Shown piece after piece: positions 34,679-49,200 of a stretch of DNA of 64,000 nt (position 1 is its first letter; each line of letters starts with the position of its first letter). The stretch is taken from assembly GCA_013400155.1 (NCBI GenBank), contig VXBM01001223.1, forward strand, positions 108,587 through 172,586, given 5' to 3'. The notes under the pieces were generated by a model. It was given only the letters and a program-made list of their open reading frames with translations. It had not been told where the DNA came from and ran no database searches. A program made the translations under genes and the position numbers. The stretch is from Helopsaltes ochotensis (taxonomy: Eukaryota > Chordata > Aves > Passeriformes > Locustellidae).

Positions 34679-37600
34679 AGTGGATATGGCCTTCTGTTCC
34701 AGAGGTCTCATCAGCCACCTACAGAAGAACCAGGCCTGGGTTTGGCAGATGCTTTGGTTCAGGGATGATTTCTGGCCCTGGTTCTAGTGGCCCAGACAGA
34801 TAAATTCATCATTCCTGTGATCACACAGACCTGCCATCAGGTCTTGTGTACCATAGTCTTCAAATGGAAAACACACTTGCCGGCCTTTGCAGACAAAAGG
34901 CATCACACCAATTCACTACTAGCAGCACAATAGCTACAGCATTATCCATTACCAGTATAGCTTTACACAGTTGAGCTTTATATTGTTGACAACAGCAAAT
35001 ATTAAAGGTGGTACAATCATTAAATATATATTAGCTTTCAGTCTGTCAAGCAAATATTACAAGAGGGGGCAGTGGCAATTACAGAAGGTAATTACAAGTG
35101 GAGACAAAGCAGTTTATCACAGCAGACGATGAATTGTAAGAAAGGATGAAGGACCCTTTTTCTGTCTGGGCAATTCATACAGATTAAATAATAACTTTAA
35201 AATAATTAACCTAGTAGAATGTAATGATTTTTTAAAAACTGTTTAAATTGTGTTTAATTTGTTTAAATGAACTATCCCATTAAGACCCAAATTCATCATT
35301 TTTGATTTGGAAGGGAAGTTTTAATAAACCCAACCTTTAGCACAGCTTTAATAACTGTATTACAGGTTTATAGATGAATGTCTGAGGTGCAACAGATCCT
35401 AGTACAATGAACTCATCAGTAGGACTGGTAATGATTTCTCAGAATTCTTAAAATCAGAAACACAGAGAAGAATTTTGATGGAAGTATTTTGTTATGTTTT
35501 CCACTATTTCCAACAACAGATGTTGTAAATGTACATTTGTACTAGGATACAGATTTCTAACATAGATTCAAAAAGTCATGTGAAGTGCTAAGGTACTACA
35601 ATGGGTATAACAAAATATCCTAAAAAGAAGAGGTATTACTGAAACAGCATTTTCTAGACAGTCACTGTGGTGAAAGTATCTTTTAGAAAGGCCCTTTTAA
35701 CTTCAGGATCTTTTGAACTAAGTTTCCTATTACTGCAGGCACCAGTCAGACAGTGTTTTTCACCAGCTGATCAAACTCCTCCAGTGCTATTGAAAAAGAG
35801 GCTCCTGCATCTCATTTGTTTGGAGGCGAGTAGCCCTCTCCTTGTGTTCTACCCATAATTACTCACAGCCAGTTTGTGCTGGTTGTGCAAAGGCTAGCAC
35901 AGCCTTGACCTGCAAAAGCACAGGAACTGAATAAAGCATACCTCAGTCAGATTTCTTGCCTCTGCAATAATTACAAAACATGCAGGATGCTAGGAACAAA
36001 CGAACTCAGTAAAATACGCACTGTGAAAAACAGAACAATTAAAACCTCTATTTCTCAGTACTGGAGAAGGAAAAAAGGGATTTAAGCAGCACTTTGTTGT
36101 ATATCCACAGCAATGGGTGCCAAAACAAAAAATGGGAGATGGTAATTTGTTTTCTGACTGTCATTGATTCCCAGTTAGTTAGTGCTTTAAATAGTTTTTC
36201 ATTCAATCTAATAAGGCTAACTGAAAGACTGTATTTCAGAGATTTGAGGTCTGCATTAAAAACAAATAATGGAGGAGCACCAAAATGAGATTTTTTTAAA
36301 GATGAAAAGACATTTTGTGACTGACTCAAGTTTGTTTTTAATCTCTTGGAGGACTACATGAGGCCTCCAGTAGGAGGCAGAATAAGCTGGGATAAAATCT
36401 GCCAGAAAAAAAAAATACTAGACCTCATTCAGTCATTTTAGCTTTCATTCTGCCCTGGACACGTCCGTCTGCCTTTCTTCTCTTTTGGCACATGCATTGT
36501 TCCAGACACAGCAGGTTTGGGGAGCTAGAGCATAAGAGGAAAAACACCCCATCTCTTTTGGCAGCATTAATTTCTGTTGGCTGAAATCCACACGTGGCAG
36601 ACCACAGTAGGTGGGGAGTCCCACACAGCCACAGCTCTAGGTAAGTATGACCATGGCAAAGCCAAATTAGCTCAGCACTTGGGAAACTGAAGTCTCACTC
36701 TCAGACAACCAAGCACAAGTTTTTTGTACTGATGACCAGAAAGCTATTGACAGTACAGCTACTGACCAGATTCCAGGGGACTTAAGGGTCCTCAGAAATG
36801 CTCCAGGGATCTCAAAGTTCTGTCTTCTATGAAGAGATTGTACATAGGTATTTAAAATCTTCTATTTTTAATAGTGAATGTTGACTATAAATATTGATAG
36901 GGTTGGCTGAAGTGTGGATGACAGTATCTTGAATAAGTTCCAGTACAGTGAGAAGCACCTACTGTGCTGTGCTTGTCCTCTGCAATGATCATCAACTCAA
37001 AGTCAGTCAATGAACACATCAGACTTTTGCATTGCCCTAAATGATTTCTGACCAGTGTATACAAGGCCTCTCTTAGGAACTACTGTTTGCCTGTTTGTGT
37101 CTGGTCCACACAGACAGCAATTTGCTGTTATAAGATTTTGGGTGTCAAATCCAAAATTTCCCAATGTCTTCAATAACCTGCTCTGGAAGTGAACAATAGC
37201 AGTTTCTGCCTTCAGACAAAGGTCTGAGTAGCATATACAGGTGTATACAAGCCTTAGTTCTCTATGACAGCATGTAGTCCAAGCCTGAATGTGGTGTTTA
37301 GGGCATGATTCGATGAGACAGGGTGAACTGAGCTCAATTTCATCAAAAGGGAGAAGCTTCTTTGTTCTTTTTTGCCTTGCGTGTTCAGGTCCAATACAAG
37401 TGATGAGGAGAGACAAACTTCAGCCTGGAGACTCCCTGGCAGAAAGGCACAGCAAGCTATATGAAAATTCCTTGAAAGTCCTAGTTCCTTCTCTGCTCCC
37501 GGGTGAATACTTCCATCCTTTACCTTGTACCAGCTCTGCCAGTAAGCAGTTCCTCTCTGCAGCTTATAATTAATTCAGAAGAAAGAGTTCCAGCAAAATA

Positions 37601-37740
37601 TATTACCAGCTTTGTGAGAATGCAATTAGTTTATAACAGGATTTCTGAATCTAACACGTACCAGCACAAGAGGGATGCTCAGATGAGGGTGGAAAGAGAA
37701 ATACAGCAGAGAGGCAGAGGGAGATATCACAGCATAGGGT
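34679..37740. other. Unique sequence, no gene seen
   Basis: No repeat was recognised. A strong donor motif, TAG|GTAAGTATG, at 36642 has no frame open from any good upstream acceptor. A 137-codon minus-strand frame at 37003-37416 lacks splice signals and a recognisable sequence. Confidence 0.4.
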
Positions 37741-37850
37741 AGAATCATAGGCTATCCTGAGCTGGAAGGAGCCCACAATGGTCATCAAAGTTGAACTCCT
37801 GGTCCTGTAGAGGACAAACCCAGGAATCACAGCATGTGATTTACCCCATC
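37741..37850 (-). mobile_element. CR1 3'-end fragment, antisense
   Basis: AGAATCATAGGCTATCCTGA, GCTGGAAGGAGCCCACAATG, GTTGAACTCCTGGTCCTG and AGGAATCACAGCATGTG follow the reverse complement of a CR1 3' region. It is diverged, about 110 bases long, and truncated inward. Confidence 0.75.
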
Positions 37851-38954
37851 AGTGGAAAAAAAACCTTGTATATTCAGAAGACCAGAATATGAAACCAGTT
37901 TAAAGTAAGGGGGTAAAAGAAGAGGTAGATTTGCAGGATGTGTAAGTTACTGGTTATGTTTGATACATTCATAGCACCCTTCTTCCTGTAGAATACAGAA
38001 AACAATCAGAGGAAAATCATAGTTTAATAAATTCTAGCTTACACAATTGAGAACTTAATATATGTAGTTCCAGCAAGCTCAGCACATACCTCTCCTATGT
38101 TGTCTAACCAGTCTGAAGCAAAATGGCAATTCATCTTGACAGATATAATCCATATTAAAAACATGCTGTTAGCCTGCTGACCAGTCCTTGTACCAGCATA
38201 TTCACATGGAGGTCTTAACAACTGTGTACTCTCATCACATTGCAGATGAGAGAGACTCTGTGTTTCTGACCCAGTTTTTTAATTCAACATTTTGTCTTTA
38301 CATATTTAGATAATTCTATTCCCAAAGCTGATTTCAATGGGATTGGTGAATGGGGTAAACTGACAGCAACAGAAGTCGTGGTTCCCACTCCTTCTTTTCC
38401 AGATCTCTTTCCCACTTCCCCCGCTTTTTACCAAGAAATGCCCAATCTGATGTCAAATGAGCGGATTCAAGTCACAGACCAAAGAAATAAAAACCCACTT
38501 TATTTTGTTATTCAGTGTATTTTCTCTGAAGGGATGAGAAGGTGATCAGCCAATGACAAGGACCAGCTCACTGTATGGGAGCAGTTCATGTATTCGGTAT
38601 TAAATGGCCTGACCTCCCCTCCCTAATCCATAAAGCCCTGCATCACATCAATAGTGACAAATACCAATGGAATTAGAAAAACTCTGCCTTACTCAGACAT
38701 CAGGAACCTCCTGTATTTTCAGCATGATAGGAATAATGTCATAACCAGCTCTCTGGCTTCCCTGTTGAAGTATAGCCTCTCCCAGGTCTGGCTGAACAGT
38801 GAAATAATGCAAACTACTTGTAAAACTGTATGAGGATGTTCAATCAAAAAAATTCACTGCTGCTTGAAATCACAGATCACCCTGGGAAAAGGGGTTGCAT
38901 TCAAATGTAAACCTGCCTGAAGGGTTATAACTTGCAACCCCGTATAAACTGGTT
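37851..38954. other. Unique sequence, no gene seen
   Basis: A minus-strand donor-like GAG|GTATGT at 38085-38090 has an open frame upstream (NCHFASDWLDNIGE) but only weak acceptors. Confidence 0.4.
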
Positions 38955-38955
38955 C

Positions 38956-38991
<36 letters not shown>

Positions 38992-39014
38992 GTGTGTGTG
39001 TGTGTATGTGTATA
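38955..39014. repeat. Compound (TA)n(CA)n(TG)n(TA)n microsatellite, palindromic
   Basis: Sixty bases alternate strictly between pyrimidine and purine. The centre is ACACGTGT at 38991/38992, with 12-bp perfect arms and three mismatches over 23 pairs. Such sequence can extrude as a cruciform or adopt Z-DNA under supercoiling. This is structural inference, not shown in vivo. Confidence 0.95.
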
Positions 39015-39367
39015 AAAGAAAATTAATCCCTTTTTAATCAAACTTGGAAAGGCTCACACAGCTGGAAAACTCAGGACAGTTGTGTGGAGAAGCTGATAAC
39101 TGCTATCACTGGCTCCTCATTGACTCTTCATTGGCAGCTTCACACTTCTTGCTGTTCTGCAAGTATCAATTTAAAATGGCCTGCAACAGTGCCAGCTCAA
39201 TTTAACGCCAAGAAGCTGAAGCTAGTAAAAAAGAAAGTATTCAAAAAATTGTGCAAGTGTTGCAGGGGAGTCCATGACTTTGAGATAGTTCTTAGTACAA
39301 CTTGGAAGACATGTTGCTACTCCACTTCTGCAGTTTTCTCCTTTTGCTTTGTATGCATGTATGTACT

Positions 39368-39368
<1 letters not shown>
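39015..39368. other. Short unique interval between two dinucleotide arrays
   Basis: A 112-codon plus-strand open frame (39084-39422) runs through this interval into the GT array. No splice context or family resemblance is seen, so I do not call it. Confidence 0.4.

Positions 39369-39409
<41 letters not shown>
39369..39409. repeat. (TG)n microsatellite
   Basis: TATATA leads into about 18 uninterrupted TG units. This is the second alternating dinucleotide tract within 360 bases of the compound palindrome. Confidence 0.96.
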
Positions 39410-39411
<2 letters not shown>

Positions 39412-42400
39412 TATATGCATAAGCGTCCAAGGAACGTTGGTATCCCAGAGTAAAATTTTTGTTGGCCTTTACATGGCCTTTAAAGTTCCATTTCCCCAAG
39501 TTGCCTAGCAAGTCATTACGTATTTTTCTCACAGTTTTGCATGTGAGAAAAAGAAGATGCATTTTTTTTTCCCAAGGACTGCATTACAGCCATTCTGTTG
39601 TGCACTCAGTAAACTGCCCAAGTCCTGTGAGATCCATCCCAAGTAGCTACAGATGATGGTGTACTCAAAGCACAAGCAGTGGTTACCCAGGGGCCCATCA
39701 CTAATTTCAACAGTAGTGGAATTGACTGCTTATTAGACCCCATTTGAAATTTTCTGTAATGTAATGGAGGCATGGCTTCTAGTCCTTTATTCTCTATTGC
39801 CTTGACATTGTGTTTTGACCTTGTATTGCAAAATGAGTGCATAAATCCATACTGTCAAACTATTTCTCCCAAAGGTCTGGGCCCTTTGACATGGCAATTT
39901 ATGTGTAATTTACAATGCCTACAAAGCTTTGATTACTTGTGTTAGGCTTAAAGAGCCTTGGCCACCTGCCTGACATTCACGTGATGATTTGTTCAAATTT
40001 AAACTTTACAGGTGCAAATTTCCTTGAGGCAGGCACCATCTGCATGCAAGGCAAGGTTAGCATACAAGGCATTCTGCTTTGTATTGACTTGGCAGATCCT
40101 TAAGCCTACCTAGCCATCCTGTGATTTCATGAAGCTTTGACAAGACTAAAGACTTCGTTTGTTACAGCTTTCAGTTCCATGCCCAAGAAATGTCCAGGGC
40201 TCCTGTTTGGAAAGGAAGGAATTGGATTAAAATTGCATGACTCAATGCTATTAGACATCCTAGACTTAATATAATTAGGATTATTTCGAATATGAGAAAT
40301 CGTTCTACTCATTGCTGCGCTTTTTAATTAGATGTTTCCTTGAATGTGTTGCAGATATGTTTTTTCATTCACAAAAATCTTTCTGTGCTACCTGCTGGCT
40401 TTCCAAAATGTTCCTGACTAAATTACGTCTATGTAGGTATAAATAAATCTTCATCCCACGAATCTCAGTGAAAATACATCTGCCTCTGACACCTGCTGCA
40501 ATATGTGTGCACTACTGGGGCAGTATGTGCCAGAAACACTGGCAGCCTGTATCTGCTGTGACATATGTTCACTCAGGTGAGCTGTAGTGGAAATATCCAT
40601 ACTGGGAGTGGGAGGTAGACAGGTGATAATTGCCTTTCAATTGCTTATTGACTAACTTGCTAGGCAGGAAAGCAGATGTAGCAGCGTTTAAACCTTACAG
40701 GACACAACTTGGAAGGCTGCTTCAAGTTCTCACAGCGAGTTGTTCTTGAAAACAGACGTTGGTAAGCAATGGCTAGAGGAACTTGACAACAGAATGCCCT
40801 GTAATTTCTTCCTTGCTTTTGAATGTATATAGAAGGATGATGAGTAAACAGCCTCCCTACTAGGCTAGAAAGGTCAAGATCCTCTTTACAGCTATGTTAG
40901 TGCTCTTGACTTATTTTTTTAGCAAATGAAGGGGAAAGATTTCTCTGCTTTTCTAGTTGATAAAATTTTGTTTACATGAACTTTTCCTAAATTTTTTATC
41001 ATGTATACAACTTTTGAGGAATTTTCACCTATGCTGCAAGTTAGACTTGTCCTTCTTGCCTCTGCTGAACCCCTTTTTGTGTCATGGATTCGTTTGTGTT
41101 CTGCTTCTATTCTCTGACACAATGAAACTGGGACTAGTGTTTGGTAAAGGTTTTTTCATTCAGTGTGCTAGGGAAGATTTAAAAATATTTTCCTCCCCCC
41201 CTTTTTTTTTCTTATAGTATATTTTTAAGTTTTTAAAATTAAGACCATAGCAGAAGGCATCCACAGAAATGAACAGTTTCACCAAGACACAAGTTTTGGA
41301 TTCTCCCTAAGGTATTAATGGAACAAATATATTTTCAAAGGTGTAACCTAGCTGCCTCTCCTTGGCCTCACAGACAGTAAGTTCCTGTGCCACTCTGTAA
41401 TTAAAGATTATGCACTGGAGCAACTTTATGCCATAGAAATGGTGGCAACTTGACTGAATAATTCACACTAATTACCTTAGCGACTTTTGCCTCTCATTTG
41501 TCTTTTGCTAACTGTGAACAGATTTCTTTACTCTTCAACTAGTTATTAAAAAACTGAGCTCTCCATGTCTATCTAATTTCTAAACTTTTATTTGACCTCC
41601 ATAATACTCTACATGTTTCTAGTCCTTAATTTAGATTATTTGTCTTATTTTAAGTTAATTACAACAAAATATCTCAGATTTTCTGGGATCATTCTTGTAG
41701 GAAGCTATTTTTGCAGATGGTCAGCTTTCTCACTTTAGAAAATTTAAAACAAAGGAGGACTACCAGTTATGACAAATGTGCAACCTTGCTGTGTATCCAC
41801 TAACCTTTGCTTGAAGCTATTAAAAGTTTTGGATGCTGGAAGCCAGCTAGAGCTTGCTGTTTTCAAAGAACCTATTATCCAATCACTTGAAGAAAATATT
41901 TTTTAAAAGGGAAAAGTCATTTAGGAAATGAAATATACATGCTGTGCCTGAAAAAGATGATTTTTGTACTAGAAGAGATGTGGTCTTCATAGGCAAAAGC
42001 CAATAATGGGTGAAAGAAACAGCCTTTTATGATCATATTTTAAAACTTTGGTGATACCCAAGTTTCTTCACTTAAAATCACTTTTTGTTTAAGTTGCATT
42101 CTTACTTGAAAAAGACTCTCAAGTTTTCTCTGTATCCTTGCCAAAGTGTTGCTGGCAATAAATTAATACAGCTCCCCAACCACAGCAGAGAGGTGAATTT
42201 TTACTAAGCATGGTGTAACAGAACCATTTCCTCCTGTCACCCTGACTTCAATCTGTGTTAAGCAATAGCACGAGGAAAACGCAATACTAAAGGACAACCC
42301 TGTTTCTCACTTTCTGCTGAAAGAATATGAAGCAATTACAGAGCTACAAAAAAGGGAAGGCAAGACATCAAGAGGTTATCTTACCATCCTGCCCTGTGGT

Positions 42401-45400
42401 CCAGGATAAAAAATATCCAAAAGGGATCTAATCCATATACAACAGACATTTGCAATATTTCTCTATTTTACATAGTTTTCCTTTATTTTTTTCAATACAG
42501 TTGAAGGAAATTCAGTCTTTATAAGTTTCAGGTGATCAAAACCAAAAACATGTATGTGAAGGTAGGATTTAGGAGAGTAGCACTGGGTTTAGTAGAACTT
42601 TACAAGCAAGTTGTTAAAGTTGTTAAACTTTGATGCAAAAATGAACAACTTGTACCTTGAGGAGTTGTTTTGGTTTGTGTTTTTGGGGGAGGGTTTAATG
42701 TCTTAACACTTCTGTGGCTGGTACTGTGACTGATGGACATAATCACAGTGAAAATACATAAATATTACGAAAAACATAATGGAAATTTTCAAAAGAAATC
42801 TTTATTCTACTGGAATATTCTATTTTATTTACCTATAGTCTTGTTTTAAAATAAACACTCTGTTTTCTCTGTGCATCGCAGAGACTGTCATGTCGTTATC
42901 CATGGTAAAAAGGAATAGGTTTCTTTCCATACAAATTTTTGTAGGACTCTGCATAGCATAACCCATATTTCAAGAAGACTATGGTAAGTAAATTAGCTTT
43001 AGCGGCTGAGATAGCTGATATATATAGTGTGCATTTTCTCACTGAGCAGGACCCTAAGCTGCTAGGTTGCAGAAGGCTGCTGGCATCAACATTACAATTA
43101 GGACATCAAACATGCCAAAAAAGCCTCTTGGAAAAACCTCATACTACAGCACAATTGCTTAATTAATTGAGGGGGAAAATGCTAAGTCAAAGGCCTGTGT
43201 TGTTAAAACAATTTAATAGGGAAAATGTAGGTTTACAAAAAGATTATTTTAGCTACGTAAAAACCAAAAAATCTGAGTTTTGTCTACCAGGTAAGGAACA
43301 CATTTCTGCTCTAGCGATTCTAGCTTCCACTATCTTCTGTCTTCTGAATGCAACTGTTAACAGCTATTCACAGCTCCTTTCAAATTTCCTGTGCCCCTGA
43401 GTGCCCTCCAGAAATGCATTCCAATAGCTCAAAAAGGGTTTTGAATAGAAAGGGAAAATGTGCATGTTCACTGCAGAAAGAATTCCTCCTTTTGATTTCG
43501 GCTTCTCAGGTAAAGTAAGGATGAAGAGAAGATTCCCAAAATACCTCCCCAGTGTCTTACCAGCAGAAAACATTTGTGGTTATTTTCACGCTTGTACTCT
43601 GCTTTCCAGAATTTTTTGTAAGCAGAACAAAAAGTTCCCGCTTTTCTTTGGGCTTGAAAGTGTGATTTCAGGGTTGGTTTTTCTTCTTTTAGCAGAAAAT
43701 TTTAGTAGTACCTAACTATCAATATTGGCTTCTTCTGGATGTTTCAGCAGTCCTGAGAAATTTAATGAGATATTTCTTCTAAAGTTGTGTTTTTCTGTAC
43801 CTGCAGGGATGTGCCTCTACCACCTTGGAAGGTGTAACAGAAAAATCAAGGTGATTGTCAGTATACCTCAAGTCACTATCCGGGGATCTTCACACTCTTT
43901 TGTGAGGGAGAAAAAAAAAGGGAAGGGGGATGGGGAGATTGACAAATAGAGATTTTTACACAGGATGTAATTTTCTACAGTGTGTAGAGAATATAGTAGT
44001 TCCAATAAACATCTACAGTTTTTTTCATGGACATCTGACAAGACTGTTAATATCTCTCTAATTCTCCAAATTATCTTCCTTGAAAGGAATGGAATTTCCT
44101 AAGCAGCACTTTTCCTCTCAAGAAGTGAAAAATATTTTCTTTAGGAAAGAATTTAGGCTTATAAGATATTGTTTTCAATGACTGATACAAAAGTTAAAAT
44201 AGGAAATTAAATAACGTGGTACCCAGTTGTATAGTTCAAACAACTACTTGTTAAACCTTTTTTTTCCTAGGCAACAAGATTGTTTTTCTTATGACTGTTC
44301 ATCAGATAACTGAGGTGACTATTTCTCACACCTGGAAAATTTTGTTTCTCCTGCCACATCGAGAAGTTTAATTTGAATGCCATGCTTACTTTAGACTTTT
44401 ATGTGTGTATATGGTCAGAAACCGTTCCTGCCATGCATGTGCCAATTTCGTGAAGGTTTACAAATCCAATTGTGTAACCTGCTCTTTTAGATATCTCAAA
44501 GTGTTAAGTTTCCCCTGTTACTTCTTGAATTGTTCCAGTTTTCAAAACTTCTCATTTGTCCGTAGTTGATACCTACTTTTAGGTATTACTTTTTAGGATA
44601 TCTTTGTTCTTTAAGGACATCTTCTCTGTAAAACTATTTTTACAACATAACACTTGCTGGACTTTCTGCTGAGCGGCAAATTTTTAAATAAGATTGATTT
44701 CGATCTCAGTATGGCCATTCCCTGATTTGTATAGCCCAAGCGAATCAGAAGCATTTTCCATGTGTGTACACATGCAATCTTCTGTAAGAATGGCTGTAAT
44801 GGGCAATAGCTTGTGCTCACAACTGCTGATAGGCCGTGGTTTTCCATGAAAAACAAACTGCCTCCTGCTGCCGGGCTGTAGAATGGTTAGCCTTTGTTTT
44901 AAGCAAAGCAGTGACAAAATATAGCTACAATGACCTATTGTGGAAAGCCTCTGATCCCCAGCTTCCAGCATGGTCCCAAACTGCTGACCTGAAGGGATTC
45001 CCTGAAAATTAGCAACTACAAGTTTTGCAAACCTGATTTACAATAATATCTCATTTGCTTACAAACAACATCAAGATCTCACAAAGACCGGTGGAGCACA
45101 AAGAGAGGAAGAAACAGATGCTACTGTTGTGAAGATGACAACTTTTATGGGGCAATACAGATAAATTTGGATAAATAAAAAATCACTATTGCTTTAAAGG
45201 TGTAAACCTGGATCCAAATACAACATAGCTCTGAAACAAAACCTACTCTTGGAGAAAGTAGCATTTGATTGTCTGAAGTCCAGAGCAGTGGCTGTGCCCT
45301 AGGGCAGTGCCTGTCAAATTGGGAGCTTGATAAAAATGTATTTGCTGAAGCAAGATTGCACTTAATGTCCTTAGTGAAAGTTTGGAAAGTACAGATTTGT

Positions 45401-46194
45401 AATCCAGAAAAACTAGTTTAATTGCAGAGTGCTCCCAAGAGCTGCAGTTAGTCTGTGAGGAGATGCCGCTGGGGAGAAATGCATAACATATTCTAATAAT
45501 TCTGTATTATCTTGGCGTTAGCCTCTTTCAGAATTGTAGCTAGTACATGACTGTCTTTAAAGGATTACCTCATATCAACTGGACACACTCAATTGAAGGA
45601 CAATTTGACCCTTATTTCTGATGCTTTATTCAAAATGTACCAAAATTTTAACCTGCTTTTGAGTTTCTTGACATCCCTCCCTCCCAGTTTCCTTTCTCGT
45701 TTCTAATCTCATTACTACCTTAGATACCATCTAAATAGGTTAATAGACTGCTGCTGTGGAGCACTGAAAATCCATCTAGGCAATCAGTCTTCTGCTTAAA
45801 GCAGTCAAGTGAAGCTTTAAAGTAAAGATGGGGCTTGAATCAAAATGTTAGGCCCAAGTACCTTTACCCAGTGGGACAAACAACATAAGCCATGGTTTGT
45901 GGCCCTTTTCTGAGCTGTTCAATTATCACGCCTCGTATGCCACCAAGAGTGGGATTTTCTAATTTTCTTTTCAAGTGTTTTGAACAGAAAAAAAAATATT
46001 CAAGTTAAGGTATATTAAACAGAAATAATCACTGCTGATTAATTAATGTCAGATCTAATCTTTTCAGCAGGTGAACTGAAAGGTCCAACGATCTAGGCTT
46101 CACATGGATAACTAGATCCTGATTCTCCTTGATGATTTGGCATTGGTCTCCTTTCAGTTCAGGAGATAAAGTAAAATATGCTCCTGCCAATGGA
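39410..46194. other. Unique AT-rich sequence, no supported gene
   Basis: No known repeats. Splice-like pairs were inspected: CCAG|GTAAGG at about 43291 with only poor acceptors, and a strong acceptor TGTTTTTCTGTACCTGCAG at about 43806 whose open frame (VSIPQVTIRGSSHSF...) runs to a stop without a poly(A) signal or donor. Neither is convincing. Confidence 0.4.
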
Positions 46195-46215
46195 TTTTTT
46201 TTTTTTTTTTTTTTT
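46195..46215. repeat. Poly-T tract, about 21 bases
   Basis: A simple T run with no associated retrocopy signal. Confidence 0.9.
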
Positions 46216-49200
46216 ACATACAATTATGTAAAAAAAGGCCAAAAATTTGAAAACAAATGGGGCTTTGCTGCCCCTGTTGTCCTTAGATAGACCTTTTTTG
46301 TAGTGGACATCCCTGAAAAAGGAGCATATAGACTGACATCAAGGCATTCAATTATCACTGTAGGTTTAGATTTGTTTCCCAGATGTCCAATTGTATCAGG
46401 TAGAAAACAGCAACACTGTTATCCAAACAGCTTACCCTGCTGAATATTGAGGCGTGCGAGAGCCTTGTCTGAAATGACTCGATAATGTTTAGCACCCATG
46501 ATATAAACCAAAACAAAGAAGCTTCCTCTGACAACGCAGGCCTTTCTTTGGCGATTTCTTCAAAGACACTTAGCTTTTGCAGGAGATTCTGACTACAACT
46601 ACTTCGCAGTGTCCTCATTACATTTTGATAAATTAGAGGAAAACCTGGAGGAGCACAAACACTTCACACCAAATCTACCCCTTTGTTAGGGTACAAACAA
46701 AACCATACAAAAAAGGTTTAAAGGCAAGGTTCTGGCCAAACCCAAACCATTCTTTTTGTGCTTCTCCAAAAAGAGAGACACATAATACAAACACCTAGAA
46801 CCAGCAAGAAATACAGCACCACCACCACTATGAGCATGAATAAGTGACTGCAAAGACCCCCAACACTAATAAAAATCTGATCTTAGGGGGATTTTGGTAG
46901 CACAGGTCTCACTGAAGAAACTCATTCACACATTTCTCATTCTGATCTGTGAGTTTTTTACCTGACAAAATTACCTTCAGCACTATCTATCAACTTTTTC
47001 ACTGCAACTCTACCCATGATATGGATTCTCTACTGCTTTACCTCCCTCTGAGGTAGCTGAAAATACAAGTATGGATTTTGCTGATTATTTAGGGGAAAAA
47101 AGGTATTTTGCTGGCATGATTGTATCTGTAGTAGGTTTTTCAACATTTCTACAGAAAATCTCTGGAAGGAAGGAAGGACTTTACAGAATTTTGAGTGTTT
47201 TGATTATCCTTCCTTAAATTACTTGGGTGAATTTTTTTGCTAGCAAAACTCAGGAGTAGCATCTTTAATACTGAATCTATGTCTATCTTGTTGCTTATAA
47301 ATGCTTTTTTCAATCCCATTTCAGGATGGATCTACATCCTCTTGACAAAGCCAGAGGTCATATGTTTTCCTCAAGGAGAGATCAGGAGGAATTTTGATCC
47401 TCTTTAGTGTCTTGTGAGTATAGGCTCTAGTTTGCAGGGGAAATTCCTGCTGTGCACAGCAGGAGCTGGTGCCAGGCTGCAAACTCACAGGATATTTTGT
47501 GACAAAGTCTGGTTTTTTTCCCATATGTTTAAAATTAACCCACTCTCTGCAAAATCTTGGCAACTGTCTTCATAATCTTGAATTTTTCATTGTAACTGAA
47601 TAATATGCTGATGCAGTAATATGTTATCTTTCTTTCCACTGGGCAATTACTTTTTTTATTTTGTTGGGGGTTTTGTCTGATTTGTTGGGGTTTTTTGATT
47701 TTTGGGAAATGGGGGTTTTGTTGATGAGTTGTACTTTTCCAAAAATCAACCTGCAAATAATACATCCATCTCACGAGTTTACTGCCTCTTTGAAAAGATT
47801 AAATTATCATCTTGAGCTCCTGATGCTGGTAAAGATTTAACATAAATTGTTTGCTTGACCTTTTTAGAACTGAAAATCTTATATTTTTCTTTTTAGCTCA
47901 TAGGAATGTATTTATTTTGTAAGTGGAGAGAAAGCTTCCCGTCCCATTCACCCTTCACTTCAGAATGAGAAAAAGTGATATATGCTGAGATTTTGCAAGT
48001 TATATCACTCTAAATACCTCTTTATGGATTGGTTCAGGCTTTCAAAAAAAAAAAAGAATCCTTCCCATGAAAGTAATTAGAATTTATCCTCCCATTTTGA
48101 GAGAGGTGTCATATTACCTACATTGTTAATATTTATGTATTACCTAATCTGATACACTAAATCTGTACCAATAACATAAAGTAGATAAAGTTACAGCAGT
48201 AAAAAAGTGTTTATAATTATTCCTGAACAATTCCATAGTTTAAATATGTTATATATGAATACTCTGCTGGGTAGTTACCTACATAAAGGAATTAGGATTC
48301 ACCAGGTATTTTCCCATGCAGTGGCAACCCCAGTGTGAAGAGGCATGTACCTCTCACTGAGGATGGTACAAGCTGTAGTTTTTTTCCCTAAGGTCATTCA
48401 CGCAGCTTAGGCCTGGGAGAAGGGGAAGGTGGATGCACCTATTGTCTGCCTCAACGGCAAAGTTTGTACAGATTTAGAGTAACATATTTATGTTGTTTTA
48501 CTAGGCCGAGAGTGTGTGTCAGAATCAATTCAGAAAGAACATTCCAGATTTACAGTAATACCTGGTCTGTTCTTAGACTTTCTAAAAACTGTTTTATAGA
48601 ACCATATTAAAGTCTTATTGCAGGATTTTATTTCATTCTGGCCACTAATGAAGTTTAAAAGTTTGAATAAGGACAGATTGACAGCCCAAGTACCCTCTTA
48701 AAAATGAAGAATCTACTCATAAATACCTACTTCTACTGGTACTGTTATGTCAATATGATTCAACCAGTATCTCCAGGGAGTGAAAAAAAAAAATCATTCT
48801 ATATTTCTGTCTGTTTTGATCATTAGGATAAAAGTATTTTTGTACTAGCTAGGTTTCATCAGGTGCATGGGTAACCAAAGAGTCATTCCATATATTTCCC
48901 TCTGCTTGAAAACAAATCACTTCTTCAGAAGTCAGTCAAGTGAACTGAGACCACAAGATACTTTAGTTAAAAAGTGCTAGCCTCTCCAGCTGAAGACAGA
49001 CTCTTCTCTACAAAGATTTATCTGCAATGAAATTGTAAATAAATCCATCCTGAGTATTAGATAGTGAGTCTGAAGAATTGAACAGGTGTAAAGAAGAGCT
49101 ATAATTCAAAATGTAGAATGTAGACTACCTGTTCTTAACTTCTTTGTCATCATCATAGGCAAATATTGCCTAGATCAGTGTCAAAATTAGCTTGTCCCTC

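Noticed and set aside
36600..36650. Strong donor TAG|GTAAGTATG
   Set aside because: Every frame from the plausible upstream acceptors contains a stop before the donor.
37003..37416. 137-codon minus-strand open frame
   Set aside because: No splice sites, no recognisable motif, and a length expected by chance in 64 kb of AT-rich DNA.
38039..38221. Open frame before a GTATGT donor on the minus strand
   Set aside because: Acceptor candidates upstream lack a pyrimidine tract; evidence is too thin for an exon call.
43167..43949. Series of plus-strand open frames with splice-like CAG|GTAAGG and CTGCAG sites
   Set aside because: Acceptors and donors do not pair into a phase-consistent exon.
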